Part shown: positions 1 through 7,527 of the stretch, piece after piece | How positions within the stretch are numbered: position 1 is the first letter of the stretch | Layout of the letters: the number at the start of each line of letters is the position of its first letter | Notes under the pieces: generated by a model | Database searches by the model: none | Told to the model about the DNA's origin: nothing | The model's input: only the letters and a program-made list of their open reading frames with translations | Source of the DNA: JBOGXF01 sp050694275 | GTDB lineage: Bacteria; Actinomycetota; CADDZG01; WHSQ01 | Assembly (NCBI GenBank): GCA_050694275.1 | Contig: JBOGXF010000094.1 | Span: forward strand, 1-13,903 | DNA: 13,903 bases | Reading direction: 5' to 3' | Program-made: the position numbers and the translations under genes

Positions 1-97
1 CCCCACCGGCGTCAAGGTCACCAACAAGGAACTGGCCGCCGTTCCGCTCACCCGCCACGAGTTTCACGGCGACTGGAACTATACGGTGCACCCATAA
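1..97 (+). CDS. ISAzo13-family transposase, C-terminal tail (5' end outside window)
   Basis: Bases 2-97 encode 31 codons and a TAA stop with no start codon, so this is the end of a gene beginning outside the window. The peptide contains PTGVKVTNKELAAV and ends HEFHGDWNYTVHP. From memory, an extreme C-terminus of the type TGhKVs..Eh..h....HeFHGeWNYTI is characteristic of ISAzo13 (Rhodopirellula-type DDE) transposases, which cut and join DNA ends during transposition. The catalytic residues lie upstream and are not visible, so activity cannot be judged. The element's tip should fall in the ~30 bp between this stop and the convergent LVIVD gene. Identification rests on a short but distinctive motif. 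Confidence 0.72.
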   Translation, partial: PTGVKVTNKELAAVPLTRHEFHGDWNYTVHP

Positions 98-102
98 CCG
101 CT

Positions 103-134
103 CAAGTAATTTTCGCGCGGACCCTAATTACTTG
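103..134. repeat. 9-bp inverted repeat at the ISAzo13 element edge
   Basis: CAAGTAATT (103-111) and AATTACTTG (126-134) are perfect inverted arms around a 14-base spacer. The left arm lies in the presumed ISAzo13 terminus. The right arm contains the stop codon of the minus-strand LVIVD gene. It could be a weak bidirectional terminator between two convergent genes, or a subterminal IS sequence resembling its target. It has no following U-tract, so terminator function is uncertain. Confidence 0.4.
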
Positions 135-1273
135 ATCTTGTCGGTGTACCGGATGATGTCGATGCCTCGGGTGTAGTCGACCGCGTACACGAGGTCCTTG
201 CCGACCCAGTAGGCCGCGGAGGTCGAGCCGCCCCACGGGACGAACCAGCCGGCTTCCTTGATCTTGCCGTTCGAGGCGATGTCGAGGAAGCGCGTGCCGT
301 GCTCGTAGTAGCCGATGGCGACGAACCCGCCGTTCTTGAACTTCGAGTGCTCGTCGAACCAGTGAGCAGAGCATCCGAGCGCGTTGGCCGGCGGCGCCCC
401 GTCGTTGTACGTGCCGTTCTGCACCCGGTAGGTGTCGACGAGCTTGAAGGTCTTCGTCTTCTTGACCTTCGACGCGTCCCACGTCGTGAACGGGCCGTTC
501 GTGTCGCTGCACTGATTCTCGAAGTTCTGCTCGCCCTGCATCATCACCAGCTTGTCCTTGCCCTTGCGGGGCCAGGTACCCGAGTGGAACAGCCAGTTCT
601 CGGGCTCCGGGTGCGGCCCCTGGTAGAGCACCTTCGGCTTGGTCGGATTGCGCACGTCGATGACCTGGAACGCACTCGAGATCGGCGACGTGATGATGAA
701 CCCCTTCTTGAACTCGTCGACGTCGTGGATCCCGCCCTGGACGCCGACGATCTCCATCCAGTTCTCCTTGAGGAGCTTGGGGTCGGCGGGGTCACTGAGA
801 TCGACGATCGCGCCCGTCGACGCATAGGAGAACTTGCAGTTGAGAATGCACTCCGACGTGTGACCCCCGCCGCCTGGCAGTGTCGAGACCTCCTGCGGGT
901 TCGAGGGATCCTCGATGTCGTAGACGTGAAGGATGTTCTGCGGCAGTTGCTCGGAGAAGAGCATGATCTTCCCGTTGGTCGAGACGTCCTCGTTCTCGAA
1001 CCGGAAGCCGAACGGGATTTTGGCAAGAAGCGAGGGGCTCTCGGGATCCGAGATGTCGTACGTCGAGAGGTCCTTCCACGACGTCACGACCATGTTCTTG
1101 CCCTTGTTCCAGAAATTCACGCCGGTCGCGGTTCCCACCTCGAAGGGGACGTAGCCGACGTATTCGACGTTGTCGGACGCGTAGCCGCCCGCGGTGGGCC
1201 CGGCGTTGGTCACGGCCGGAAGCGCCGCCATCACGAGACCGGCGATCGCAAGGGCAGACAGAAGTCGCTTCAT
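128..1273 (-). CDS. Secreted LVIVD-repeat (beta-propeller-like) protein
   Basis: 381 aa. The N-terminus (MKRLLSALAIAG, hydrophobic to ~residue 20, then VTNA|GP) is a typical Sec signal peptide, so the product is exported. The mature part has recurring LVIVD-type units, each a short beta motif followed by YDISDP, YDIEDPSNP, VDLSDPADP, IDVRNPTKP and FLDIASNGK (roughly residues 60-375), as in LVIVD proteins that fold like propellers. No enzymatic function is assigned to this family. Four cysteines (C142, C146, C255, C301) may form disulfides. A strong AAGGAGG (complement of 1283-1289) nine bases before the ATG fixes the start. The gene lies 73 bp downstream of the VWA gene on the same strand with no obvious terminator, so co-transcription is plausible. 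The C-terminus looks complete, ending just inside the edge of the ISAzo13 element. Role unknown; possibly extracellular binding or scaffolding. Confidence 0.85.
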   Translation of the reverse strand: MKRLLSALAIAGLVMAALPAVTNAGPTAGGYASDNVEYVGYVPFEVGTATGVNFWNKGKNMVVTSWKDLSTYDISDPESPSLLAKIPFGFRFENEDVSTNGKIMLFSEQLPQNILHVYDIEDPSNPQEVSTLPGGGGHTSECILNCKFSYASTGAIVDLSDPADPKLLKENWMEIVGVQGGIHDVDEFKKGFIITSPISSAFQVIDVRNPTKPKVLYQGPHPEPENWLFHSGTWPRKGKDKLVMMQGEQNFENQCSDTNGPFTTWDASKVKKTKTFKLVDTYRVQNGTYNDGAPPANALGCSAHWFDEHSKFKNGGFVAIGYYEHGTRFLDIASNGKIKEAGWFVPWGGSTSAAYWVGKDLVYAVDYTRGIDIIRYTDKIK

Positions 1274-1346
1274 GTCGTTAGGCCTCCTTGTTTGTCCTAC
1301 TCGCTACGGTTCGCCTCAGGACGCCGGGCTCCTGCAAATGTCCCGG

Positions 1347-3968
1347 CTATCGGCGGACGTGCCGTACCTGGGCGCGCTGCCGGGCGAGGGTCGCGGCCCC
1401 GTAAGCGAGGCCCATGAGGAGCCCGGCCCCCCCGAGCAGCCCGGCGTGCGGGATCTCTGGCTCGGGCCGCCGCACCGTCGACATCGCGTACTCCTCCTGG
1501 AACCTGTGGTAGGCGTGCACGAACGCGAGCTGCGGCTGCTCCTCCTTCTGCATCGCGGCCGCGCCCTGCGCCTGAGCCTGGGCTTGCGACTGGGCCTGCG
1601 CCTGGGACGCGACCTCGGGTACGAGGGGTGGGGGTGGCGGGGGCGCGAGAACCACGATGCCCACGATCGGCACTGCGGGGAGGATCGGCGGGACCGTGGG
1701 AGTCGTGCCGCATACGACCGTTGCCTGGGCTGTGGCGAGTCCGCCGATGGCTCCGAGCGCCTCGAGCCTTACGCGCGTCGACTCTCCCGCGAGAACCGCG
1801 GGACACCTATAGACGACGTCGAAGAGCGCCGGGGCATCCGCTTGCAGGAACCCCCTGACCTCAGAGGGTTCGATCGCCCCCACGACTCGCGCGCCCCGGG
1901 TTGCTTCGAGCGACACCGTGGTCCGCTCTCGCACCGCCTCGACGAGGTTAACGACCGCGGGAACCAGTCCGTCACCGTTTGACAGCCCGGCTTGAGGCAG
2001 CGGGCAGACGAGCGGCTCCCCTTCGGACAGATCGGTCACGCCGTTGCCGTTGCAGTCGACCCCACCTGCGGGGGTGTGGGCGTCGGTCATCTCGGCCATG
2101 CGCCGCATGTCCTCGAGCGCGCGCGGCTCGAGATCGGGACGCACCGCGAGCCCGATCTGCATGATCCCCTTCTGGGTGAGGGCGGCGGCGACGGTCTCGT
2201 AGCTCGGGATGTCGGGATCTTCGGGGTTCCCGAGCTTGCGCCCGAACGGCTCGTCGCCGGCGTGGAGCACGATGCGCAGCGCCCGGGCGCGAAAGTCGGC
2301 CTGCTGTCCGGGCGGCACGTCGTTGCCGAGGGGGCCCGGCGGATCGAGGTCCTTGCCCGCGCCGGTCGCGGTCTGCAGCAGCGCTTCGAGCTGGGAGTCG
2401 TAGCGACCGCCGGAGTCGGTGCGCAAACCCTGGAGCGCGTCCTCGAGCGACTCGTCGATCGGGCCGACGTCTCGCACCTGGCGGTACACGAAGTTCGGCT
2501 CTTCCAGCTGCGGAACCGGCCGGTCCGGGTACGCGCGGTATTCGCCGACGCCGAAGTGCACGTCGATGCCGCGTTCCGCCAGTCCCATGATGATGTCCTC
2601 CACCCCGCGCAGAAGCCCGTCGATGAATGGGCCCATGCTGTTCGAGGTGTCGATCAACAAGTAGATGTCGGCCTTGGTACGAGGTTGCGGTGCACTGAGC
2701 CGGTAAGTCACCCGACGACGTTCGCCGGGGGCGAGCTCGATGACGCGACGGGCCGGCGCGAGCGTGGGGTCGTCGGGGGGCTGAAGGCGCGGCGGGCTGA
2801 GGTCGATGTTGATGATCTTCTCGATTGCCTCCTCGACCTCGTCCCGGCCCGCTTGCCCCCTGAACACCTCGATGGTGCCCGGCGTTCGTCCGTAGAAGCC
2901 GGGCGTGAGCGCGCGGTCCGCGGACATGTCGACGATCCCGGGGCGCGGCTGGTCGGTCTCGAACCACCCAAGTGAGCCGCGCGCGAACACGTAGACCGTC
3001 CCATCGGCCGAGATCACCAGGCTGTCGGCCGTCGGTCCGTGCGCGGCCGACTCGACCGGGCCGGGGGTGTTGATCTTGAGCCACGTCTGTCCCCCGTCGG
3101 GCGACACCAGCGAATCGCTCGTCTCGGGACGGAAACCGAAGATGCGCGCAGGCTCCCCCACGGCGTGAAAGACATCGACGGCGCTGACCTCCGTGTCGGC
3201 GAACTCCTGAACCGGGGCGAATGTTCGGCCCCCGTCCGCGGAGCGGTACAGCCCGTTGCTTCCAAAGGCCCACAGGGCCGCGGGATCGATGGGATCGACC
3301 TGGGCGCCGGTGATGCCTCGCCCGATCGCACCGACGAGGTCCGAGCGAAGCTGCCAGGTCACGCCACCGTCGGTGCTCCCAAACAGGAGGTCGACCACGC
3401 CGGCGCCGTCGTCGACCCCCAGGAACAGGATCGTCGGGACGCTCGGGGCGAAGAGGAGGAACTCCGGTCGTCCGGTCGGGGGGAGCCCCGCGTCGCCCGA
3501 GCTCCAGGTCCCGCCCCCGTCCGTACTGACCACGACGTGTGGCCGCGACACCTGCGCGACATGCTCGGCGATCATCAGCATGATGCGCCTGCCGCCCGGA
3601 GTGACGACCGCCTCGATCGTCGCGGTGTCCGGCGAGAACGGCTGATCGGCTCCCGGCTCGGCGAGTGAGTAAGCGTTCGTCCAGGAGCAACCGCCGTCGA
3701 GGCTCGACATCACGACCGTTCGGTTGGTGACGAGCAGCCGGTCGACGTCGATGGGATCGACCGCGTAGTCGGTGATCGCTTGCTCGCCGGCGGGGAAGTC
3801 CGGAGCGGGAATCGAGGTCCAGTCACCCGAGATCGCCCCGCAGGCCGACCGGGCGCCGGCGGTGGGGATCACCACCGCTGCGGCGAGCACCAGGACCAGG
3901 ATCCCGGCGACGGCGATGTCGCGCGCACGCCTCAGAAGGCGCGCGTCGATAACCGGGAGATTTCCCAT
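1347..3968 (-). CDS. Membrane-anchored BNR-repeat / von Willebrand factor A protein
   Basis: 873 aa from ATG (a TTG lies one codon upstream). In order: a hydrophobic N-terminal segment (~19-36, signal anchor or signal peptide); sialidase/BNR-type units with Asp-box motifs SLDGGCSWT, STDGGGTWS, STDGGVTWQ, SADGGRTFA and SPDGGQTWL (~85-300), suggesting a propeller; a VWA domain starting ADIYLLIDTSNSM (~430-625) with the DxSxS metal-site motif intact; a calcium-loop-like DCNGNGVTDLSEG; a beta-rich domain; a proline run and a Gln-Ala repeat; and a second hydrophobic segment (~843-862) followed by a basic tail. The C-terminal helix plus RQRAQVRHVRR suggests an anchor with the large domains outside. 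VWA/BNR proteins usually bind proteins or glycans. The partner is unknown. No Shine-Dalgarno lies at normal distance; a strong one sits ~27 bases upstream. It is followed on the same strand by the LVIVD gene, so the two exported proteins may work together. Confidence 0.82.
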   Translation of the reverse strand: MGNLPVIDARLLRRARDIAVAGILVLVLAAAVVIPTAGARSACGAISGDWTSIPAPDFPAGEQAITDYAVDPIDVDRLLVTNRTVVMSSLDGGCSWTNAYSLAEPGADQPFSPDTATIEAVVTPGGRRIMLMIAEHVAQVSRPHVVVSTDGGGTWSSGDAGLPPTGRPEFLLFAPSVPTILFLGVDDGAGVVDLLFGSTDGGVTWQLRSDLVGAIGRGITGAQVDPIDPAALWAFGSNGLYRSADGGRTFAPVQEFADTEVSAVDVFHAVGEPARIFGFRPETSDSLVSPDGGQTWLKINTPGPVESAAHGPTADSLVISADGTVYVFARGSLGWFETDQPRPGIVDMSADRALTPGFYGRTPGTIEVFRGQAGRDEVEEAIEKIINIDLSPPRLQPPDDPTLAPARRVIELAPGERRRVTYRLSAPQPRTKADIYLLIDTSNSMGPFIDGLLRGVEDIIMGLAERGIDVHFGVGEYRAYPDRPVPQLEEPNFVYRQVRDVGPIDESLEDALQGLRTDSGGRYDSQLEALLQTATGAGKDLDPPGPLGNDVPPGQQADFRARALRIVLHAGDEPFGRKLGNPEDPDIPSYETVAAALTQKGIMQIGLAVRPDLEPRALEDMRRMAEMTDAHTPAGGVDCNGNGVTDLSEGEPLVCPLPQAGLSNGDGLVPAVVNLVEAVRERTTVSLEATRGARVVGAIEPSEVRGFLQADAPALFDVVYRCPAVLAGESTRVRLEALGAIGGLATAQATVVCGTTPTVPPILPAVPIVGIVVLAPPPPPPLVPEVASQAQAQSQAQAQAQGAAAMQKEEQPQLAFVHAYHRFQEEYAMSTVRRPEPEIPHAGLLGGAGLLMGLAYGAATLARQRAQVRHVRR
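1563..1607 (-). repeat. Gln-Ala low-complexity repeat inside the VWA gene
   Basis: Codons for SQAQAQSQAQAQAQG give a short imperfect tandem repeat (the plus strand reads repeated ctgcgcctgggc-like units). It follows a run of eight prolines and looks like a flexible linker between the outer domains and the C-terminal membrane segment. Its length may vary between strains by slippage. Confidence 0.6.
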
Positions 3969-3994
3969 CAAAAGAGGGTTCGCCGGGGCGGGCC

Positions 3995-4004
3995 CACCTC
4001 CTTC
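3995..4004 (-). promoter_or_regulatory. Near-perfect Shine-Dalgarno far upstream of the VWA start
   Basis: The minus strand reads GAAGGAGGTG, an almost full anti-16S match, but the nearest in-frame ATG is ~27 bases downstream. A 13-codon GTG-started frame through this site ends in TGA overlapping the ATG as TGATG, so a coupled leader peptide is possible. This is an inference from sequence only. Confidence 0.35.
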
Positions 4005-4155
4005 GCCACCGAAAACGCGCTCTCTGGCGCGATTTCGGCGTTATCACGCGCCTATCGCGACACAGAGCGCGATTTGGGTCGCGGCCCCAGACGGCGAGAA
4101 GTCGCCTAACATCTGGCAGGTGGCACCGGCGTCGGGAGCGGAAGGGGTGGATGGG

Positions 4156-4428
4156 ATGGGAGATGAGGAACAACGAGGGCCCGGGATCGTCGTCGATCTC
4201 GATGCGCTTCAGGCACAGGCGGAAGGTCTCTACCTCCACCGGTTCGTCGAGTACGTGCGCAAGACCCGCGGCGAGTACGGCCAGTTCTTGATCCTGAGGG
4301 CGGGCGACGAGACCGCGATCCGCGCCGCCGGTGACGGGAGTGCCGAGAGGCTCGATGCGGTGGCGGTGACGGGAGGCGTCACGGATCTGGAGGCGGCCAC
4401 GAGGCCTCAGCGCCTGCTCGGCGACTAA
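4156..4428 (+). CDS. Small hypothetical protein (90 aa)
   Basis: I do not recognise this family. The frame is open far upstream, but the part with protein-like composition starts at the ATG at 4156 (MGDEEQRGPG), preceded by a purine-rich GGAAGGGG at spacing about nine. A GTG at 4147 is an alternative. Residues ~10-50 look structured: IVVDLDALQAQ, then an amphipathic stretch EGLYLHRFVEYVRKTRGE and a beta-like FLILRA. The C-terminus is VTDLEAATRPQRLLGD. It has no signal peptide, membrane segment, cysteine or obvious metal site, so it is probably a small acidic cytosolic protein. It is divergent from the VWA gene and convergent with the PHP gene, whose stop lies 12 bp away. Coding status rests on composition and context only. 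Confidence 0.5.
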   Translation: MGDEEQRGPGIVVDLDALQAQAEGLYLHRFVEYVRKTRGEYGQFLILRAGDETAIRAAGDGSAERLDAVAVTGGVTDLEAATRPQRLLGD

Positions 4429-4440
4429 GGGCCCTGACGC

Positions 4441-5475
4441 TCACAGACCTCCGGCCCAAGACCGGATCCGCGACCGGGGCCAGTAGTTGAGGACGCGTTC
4501 CTTCGGAATCCCGGCGAGGGCGATTGCGGCGAGGCCGAACTCCATGAAGAGCATCTCGTCGACGTCGTGCGCGTCGGTGCCGATCGAGAAATAGACACCG
4601 GTTGCCGCGGCCTCCAGCAACAGTTCGGCGCTGAGATCTTGACGGTGGGGATGGCAGTCGATCTCGATTGCCTTGCCGAGGTCGGACGCCGCATCGAACA
4701 CACGAGCCCAGTCCGCGTTCAACCCCGATCGCTGATCGAACCTGCGACCGCGCGGATGCCCGAGCACGTGCACAGACGGATTCCGCAGTGCCGCCAGATA
4801 GCGAGGGGTTTGGTCATCCGTCTTGCGGAGGGCCGAATGAAACGACCCGAGCACGAGGTCGAGCTCGAGCATCGCGGCCGGATCCATGTCGCCCGCCCCC
4901 GCGACGTCGATGTTCATCTCCGCGCCGTGCAGGACGCGCACCTCCAGTCCGTCCCTCTCGAGCACATCGTTGGCCGCTTGGACCTCGAGCGCCTGACGGG
5001 CGAAGGCAGTCTCGTCCATCCCGCGAGCGACTCTGATCCCCTTGGTGTGATCGGTCACGGCGACATACTCGTACCCGAGCTCGCCACCGCGTCTGGCCAT
5101 CTCTTCGATGGTGTTCTTGCCGTCGTTGCCGAGCGAATGCATCTGCAGATCGCCTCGGACGTCTGCCCGCCAGGACGGATCGTGCGACAGGACGGCGCGC
5201 GCCTCGGCGAGCGTGAGAAACCCCGCGCGCGCCTCGGGCGGATCGGGGATCTCCGGTGGCTGTTCGACCCACTCGTGGATGCGACCGGCAAGCCGCGGGC
5301 CGACCGCATGAAGATCGCGCAGCGATCCCCCGCTTTCGAGGAGATCGGTCGCCTCGACCGGCCAGATCAGGCTCGCGCGCGCCGCCCGCCGGTAGGCGCG
5401 GCTCCGGTGCTCGTCCTCGATCTGTTCGGCCCGGCGAGCGAGAAGCTCGCCGATCTCCCGGTTAGTGATGGGCAT
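4441..5475 (-). CDS. PolX-like PHP-domain phosphoesterase lacking the polymerase domain
   Basis: 344 aa. Residues ~1-75 resemble the N-terminal DNA-binding domain of bacterial PolX: NREIGELLARRAEQIEDEH, RAYRRAARA, then the helix-hairpin-helix-like LRDLHAVGPRLAGRIHEW. Residues ~105-335 are a PHP domain with the expected metal ligands: GDLQMHS with H113 and D118, TDH (H143), HGAEMNI (E186), SFHS (H213), GHPRGR (H240) and TDAH (D301, H303). Full PolX (~570 aa) has a polymerase palm between these parts; it is absent here. In PolX the PHP domain gives metal-dependent 3'-5' exonuclease/phosphatase activity, so a DNA-end-cleaning role is likely. The gene is divergent from the adjacent LigC-type ligase with only 28 bp between starts, suggesting shared control in repair. 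No clear ribosome-binding site; a TAATCT six bases before the ATG hints at a leaderless transcript. Confidence 0.85.
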   Translation of the reverse strand: MPITNREIGELLARRAEQIEDEHRSRAYRRAARASLIWPVEATDLLESGGSLRDLHAVGPRLAGRIHEWVEQPPEIPDPPEARAGFLTLAEARAVLSHDPSWRADVRGDLQMHSLGNDGKNTIEEMARRGGELGYEYVAVTDHTKGIRVARGMDETAFARQALEVQAANDVLERDGLEVRVLHGAEMNIDVAGAGDMDPAAMLELDLVLGSFHSALRKTDDQTPRYLAALRNPSVHVLGHPRGRRFDQRSGLNADWARVFDAASDLGKAIEIDCHPHRQDLSAELLLEAAATGVYFSIGTDAHDVDEMLFMEFGLAAIALAGIPKERVLNYWPRSRIRSWAGGL

Positions 5476-5481
5476 CGCTGA

Positions 5482-5487
5482 AGATTA
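5482..5487 (-). promoter_or_regulatory. Candidate -10 box for a leaderless PHP-gene transcript
   Basis: The minus strand reads TAATCT followed by six bases and the ATG at 5475. This matches the TAnnnT -10 consensus at the spacing typical of actinobacterial leaderless mRNAs, and the gene lacks a Shine-Dalgarno. No convincing -35 is visible. Confidence 0.3.
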
Positions 5488-5503
5488 GGTGTAGGAAGCG
5501 AGC

Positions 5504-6532
5504 ATGACCTTGCTCATTCCGCGCTCGACCAAGCCGATGCTGGCGAAACTCGCGACCGAGATCCCCACCGGCGCCGAATGGTTGTACGAACCGAAGTGGG
5601 ACGGCTTCCGGGCGCTCGTCTTCCGCGACGGCGACGACCTCGAGATCATCAGCCGCGACGGCAAGCCCCTTCATCGCTACCTCCCCGAGCTCGTCCCCGT
5701 CCTCTCCGAGGACCTCCCGCGCCGTTGTGTCGTCGACGGCGAGGTCGTCATCACCGGGCCAAAAGGCCTCGATTTCGACGCATTGCTCATGCGCATCCAC
5801 CCGGCGCGGTCCCGCATCGAGCGGCTGGCGCAAGAGGTCCCCGCGAGCTTCGTCGCGTTCGACATCCTCGCAGTCAAAAACCGGTCGGTGACCGAGAAGA
5901 CCACAGCCGAGCGACGAGACATCCTCGTCGATCAGCTCGACGTCGACGAGGGGCTGCCGGAGCTCGCGCGTCGCTCGCAGATGCTCGTGACTTCGCAGAC
6001 CGACGATGTCGTCAAGGCGCGCTCCTGGTTCGACGAGCTCGAGGCTATCGGTCTCGACGGCGTCATCGCGAAGCGGCGCGATCTGCCCTACGCACCCGGT
6101 AAGCGAACGATGGTCAAGATCAAGCACGTGCGCACCGCCGACTGTGTGATCGGCGGCTACCGGCTGTCCAAGGACGGCGACGGCGTCGGGTCGCTGCTCC
6201 TCGGTCTCTATGTGGAAGGCGTGCTTCACTACGTCGGCCACACATCGTCGTTCAAGGCACAGGAGCGACGAGACTTGCTGAAGAAGCTCGCCCCCCTCGA
6301 GGGGGGACACAGCTTCGGAGAGGGCCGCAGTCCCGGCGGGCCGAGTCGATGGAGCGGGGGCCGCGACGTCTCCTGGGTATCGCTCGAGCCCTCCCTCGTG
6401 TGCGAGGTCGCGTTCGAGAAGCTTCAGGGAGAGCGCTTTCGTCACGCGGCCCGGTTCCTGCGCTGGCGCCCCGACCGAAAGCCGGAATCCTGCACGTTCG
6501 ATCAGGTCGACCGGCGCCTCCGGGAGGGTTGA
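5504..6532 (+). CDS. ligC: ATP-dependent DNA ligase, LigC type
   Basis: 342 aa; seals nicks using ATP through a lysine-AMP intermediate. Nucleotidyltransferase motifs appear in order: motif I EPKWDGFR with K31 as the adenylated lysine, SRDGK (~50-54), motif III VVDGEVVI with E80, FVAFDILA (~116-123), motif IV DGVIAKR (185-191) and motif V MVKIKH (203-208). The C-terminal part from GGYRLS to the end is an OB-fold (WVSLEPSLVCEVAFEKLQGERFRHAARFLRW). Length fits stand-alone LigC/LigD-ligase-domain enzymes of actinobacteria, used in end joining or excision repair. GGAAG six bases before the ATG supports the start. It is divergent from the PHP gene, and its 3' end overlaps the convergent LigD-polymerase gene by 31 bp. 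No Ku gene is in the window, so end joining is inferred from family and neighbours. Confidence 0.93.
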   Translation: MTLLIPRSTKPMLAKLATEIPTGAEWLYEPKWDGFRALVFRDGDDLEIISRDGKPLHRYLPELVPVLSEDLPRRCVVDGEVVITGPKGLDFDALLMRIHPARSRIERLAQEVPASFVAFDILAVKNRSVTEKTTAERRDILVDQLDVDEGLPELARRSQMLVTSQTDDVVKARSWFDELEAIGLDGVIAKRRDLPYAPGKRTMVKIKHVRTADCVIGGYRLSKDGDGVGSLLLGLYVEGVLHYVGHTSSFKAQERRDLLKKLAPLEGGHSFGEGRSPGGPSRWSGGRDVSWVSLEPSLVCEVAFEKLQGERFRHAARFLRWRPDRKPESCTFDQVDRRLREG

Positions 6533-7527
6533 ACCCGCGGTGGCTCGCGCTCGGCCTTGGGGAAATGAGGGGGCCACGGCGCATCGCCCAGGCCCCCCTG
6601 CTCGTCCTCCGCGGCGAGCGCGAGCAGCGAGTCGATGCTGCCGGCGTGCTCGTCGATGGTCGACCCCGGATCGCCCGAGGTCGCATAGCGATCGGGCACC
6701 GTGAGCATCGTGAGTCGCTCGGGCTCGAGCGAGGAGACCTCGTCCCAGGACACCGGACACGACACGCGCCCGTCCGGCGTCGGCCTCACCGAATACGCGG
6801 ACGTAATCGTGCGGTCGCGCGCGTTCTGGTTGTAGTCGACGAAGATCCCGCGCCGCTCCTCCTTCCACCACGCGGTGGTCGCGACCTCGGGGGCCCGGCG
6901 CTCGACCTCCCGCGCCAGAGCGAGCGCGGCGCGCCGCACCTCGGTGAAAGGCCAGAGAGGATCAATGCGCACGTAGATGTGGACGCCCCGCTTGCCGGAC
7001 GTCTTGGGGAAACCGGTAAGGCCGTGCTCGGTCAGCACGTCGCGCGCGACGAGGGCGACGTCCCGCGCGTCGGAGAAAGGGACCCCCGGCGTCGGGTCGA
7101 GGTCGATTCGCAACTCGTCGGGGTGATCGACGTCGGTCCGTCTGACCGGCCACGGATTGAGATCGAGGCAGCCGAGATTGATCGCCCAGATCAGGTGGGC
7201 GGCATCCGCGACGACCAGCATCTCGGCCGAGCGGCCGCTGGGGAAGCGGATCGTGGTCGTTTCGATCCACTCGGGGCGGTGGGAGGGAACGCGCTTCTGA
7301 TAGAAGGCATCGTCGGGCGCGTCGACTCCGTTGGGCCAGCGATAGAGGGTCGTCGGTCGATCGCGGGAGCCGCGGAGCACTCCCTCGATCACCGCCAGGT
7401 AATAACGGACGAGATCGAGTTTGGTCGCCCCGAGCGCCGGAAAGAAGACCTTGTCCGGGTTGGAGACGCGCACTTCCCGCCCGTCCAGGTCGAGGGTCTC
7501 GGGCGCCTCTCGCCGAGTGGTCGTCAC
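6502..7527 (-). CDS. ligD-pol: Stand-alone LigD-type DNA polymerase/primase (PolDom)
   Basis: 341 aa, the usual size of a free LigD polymerase domain. These archaeo-eukaryotic-primase-fold enzymes fill gaps and add nucleotides, often ribonucleotides, at broken DNA ends. Visible motifs: VSNPDKVFFP (21-30), FYQKRVPSH, the catalytic pair in ELRIDLDP (D142, D144), the nucleotide-binding FPKTSGKRGVHIYV (173-186, with H183), WKEERRGIFVDYNQN with the third metal aspartate D231, and RTITSAYSVRP (239-249). The basic tail PSRRRRST may help bind DNA. Translation starts at a GTG whose last two bases form part of the TGA stop of the upstream methionine aminopeptidase gene, so it is translationally coupled to it. 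Its 3' end overlaps the convergent ligase gene. Together they look like a LigD split into separate polymerase and ligase genes. Confidence 0.92.
   Translation of the reverse strand: MTTTRREAPETLDLDGREVRVSNPDKVFFPALGATKLDLVRYYLAVIEGVLRGSRDRPTTLYRWPNGVDAPDDAFYQKRVPSHRPEWIETTTIRFPSGRSAEMLVVADAAHLIWAINLGCLDLNPWPVRRTDVDHPDELRIDLDPTPGVPFSDARDVALVARDVLTEHGLTGFPKTSGKRGVHIYVRIDPLWPFTEVRRAALALAREVERRAPEVATTAWWKEERRGIFVDYNQNARDRTITSAYSVRPTPDGRVSCPVSWDEVSSLEPERLTMLTVPDRYATSGDPGSTIDEHAGSIDSLLALAAEDEQGGLGDAPWPPHFPKAEREPPRVQPSRRRRST

Noticed and set aside
299..1417. Long plus-strand frame (372 codons) antisense to the LVIVD gene
   Set aside because: Arg/Val/Leu-rich shadow of a high-GC gene; no family motifs or ribosome-binding site, and the minus strand has a signal peptide and clear repeats.
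1992..2975. 327-codon plus-strand frame inside the VWA gene
   Set aside because: Antisense shadow with compositional bias only; the VWA motifs are on the minus strand.
1972..3690. 572-codon minus-strand frame overlapping the VWA gene
   Set aside because: Out-of-frame shadow, extremely Arg-rich and without recognisable domains.
4022..4079. GCGCGATTT repeated about 40 bp apart upstream of the small gene
   Set aside because: Only nine bases in GC-rich DNA; could be an operator pair, but nothing else supports it.
4074..4112. TTGGGT / TAACAT as a promoter for the small hypothetical gene
   Set aside because: Spacing of about 27 bases is too long for a normal sigma-70-type promoter.
5462..6871. 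469-codon minus-strand frame covering the ligase gene
   Set aside because: Antisense to a ligase with all catalytic motifs; the sequence is a typical GC-skew shadow.
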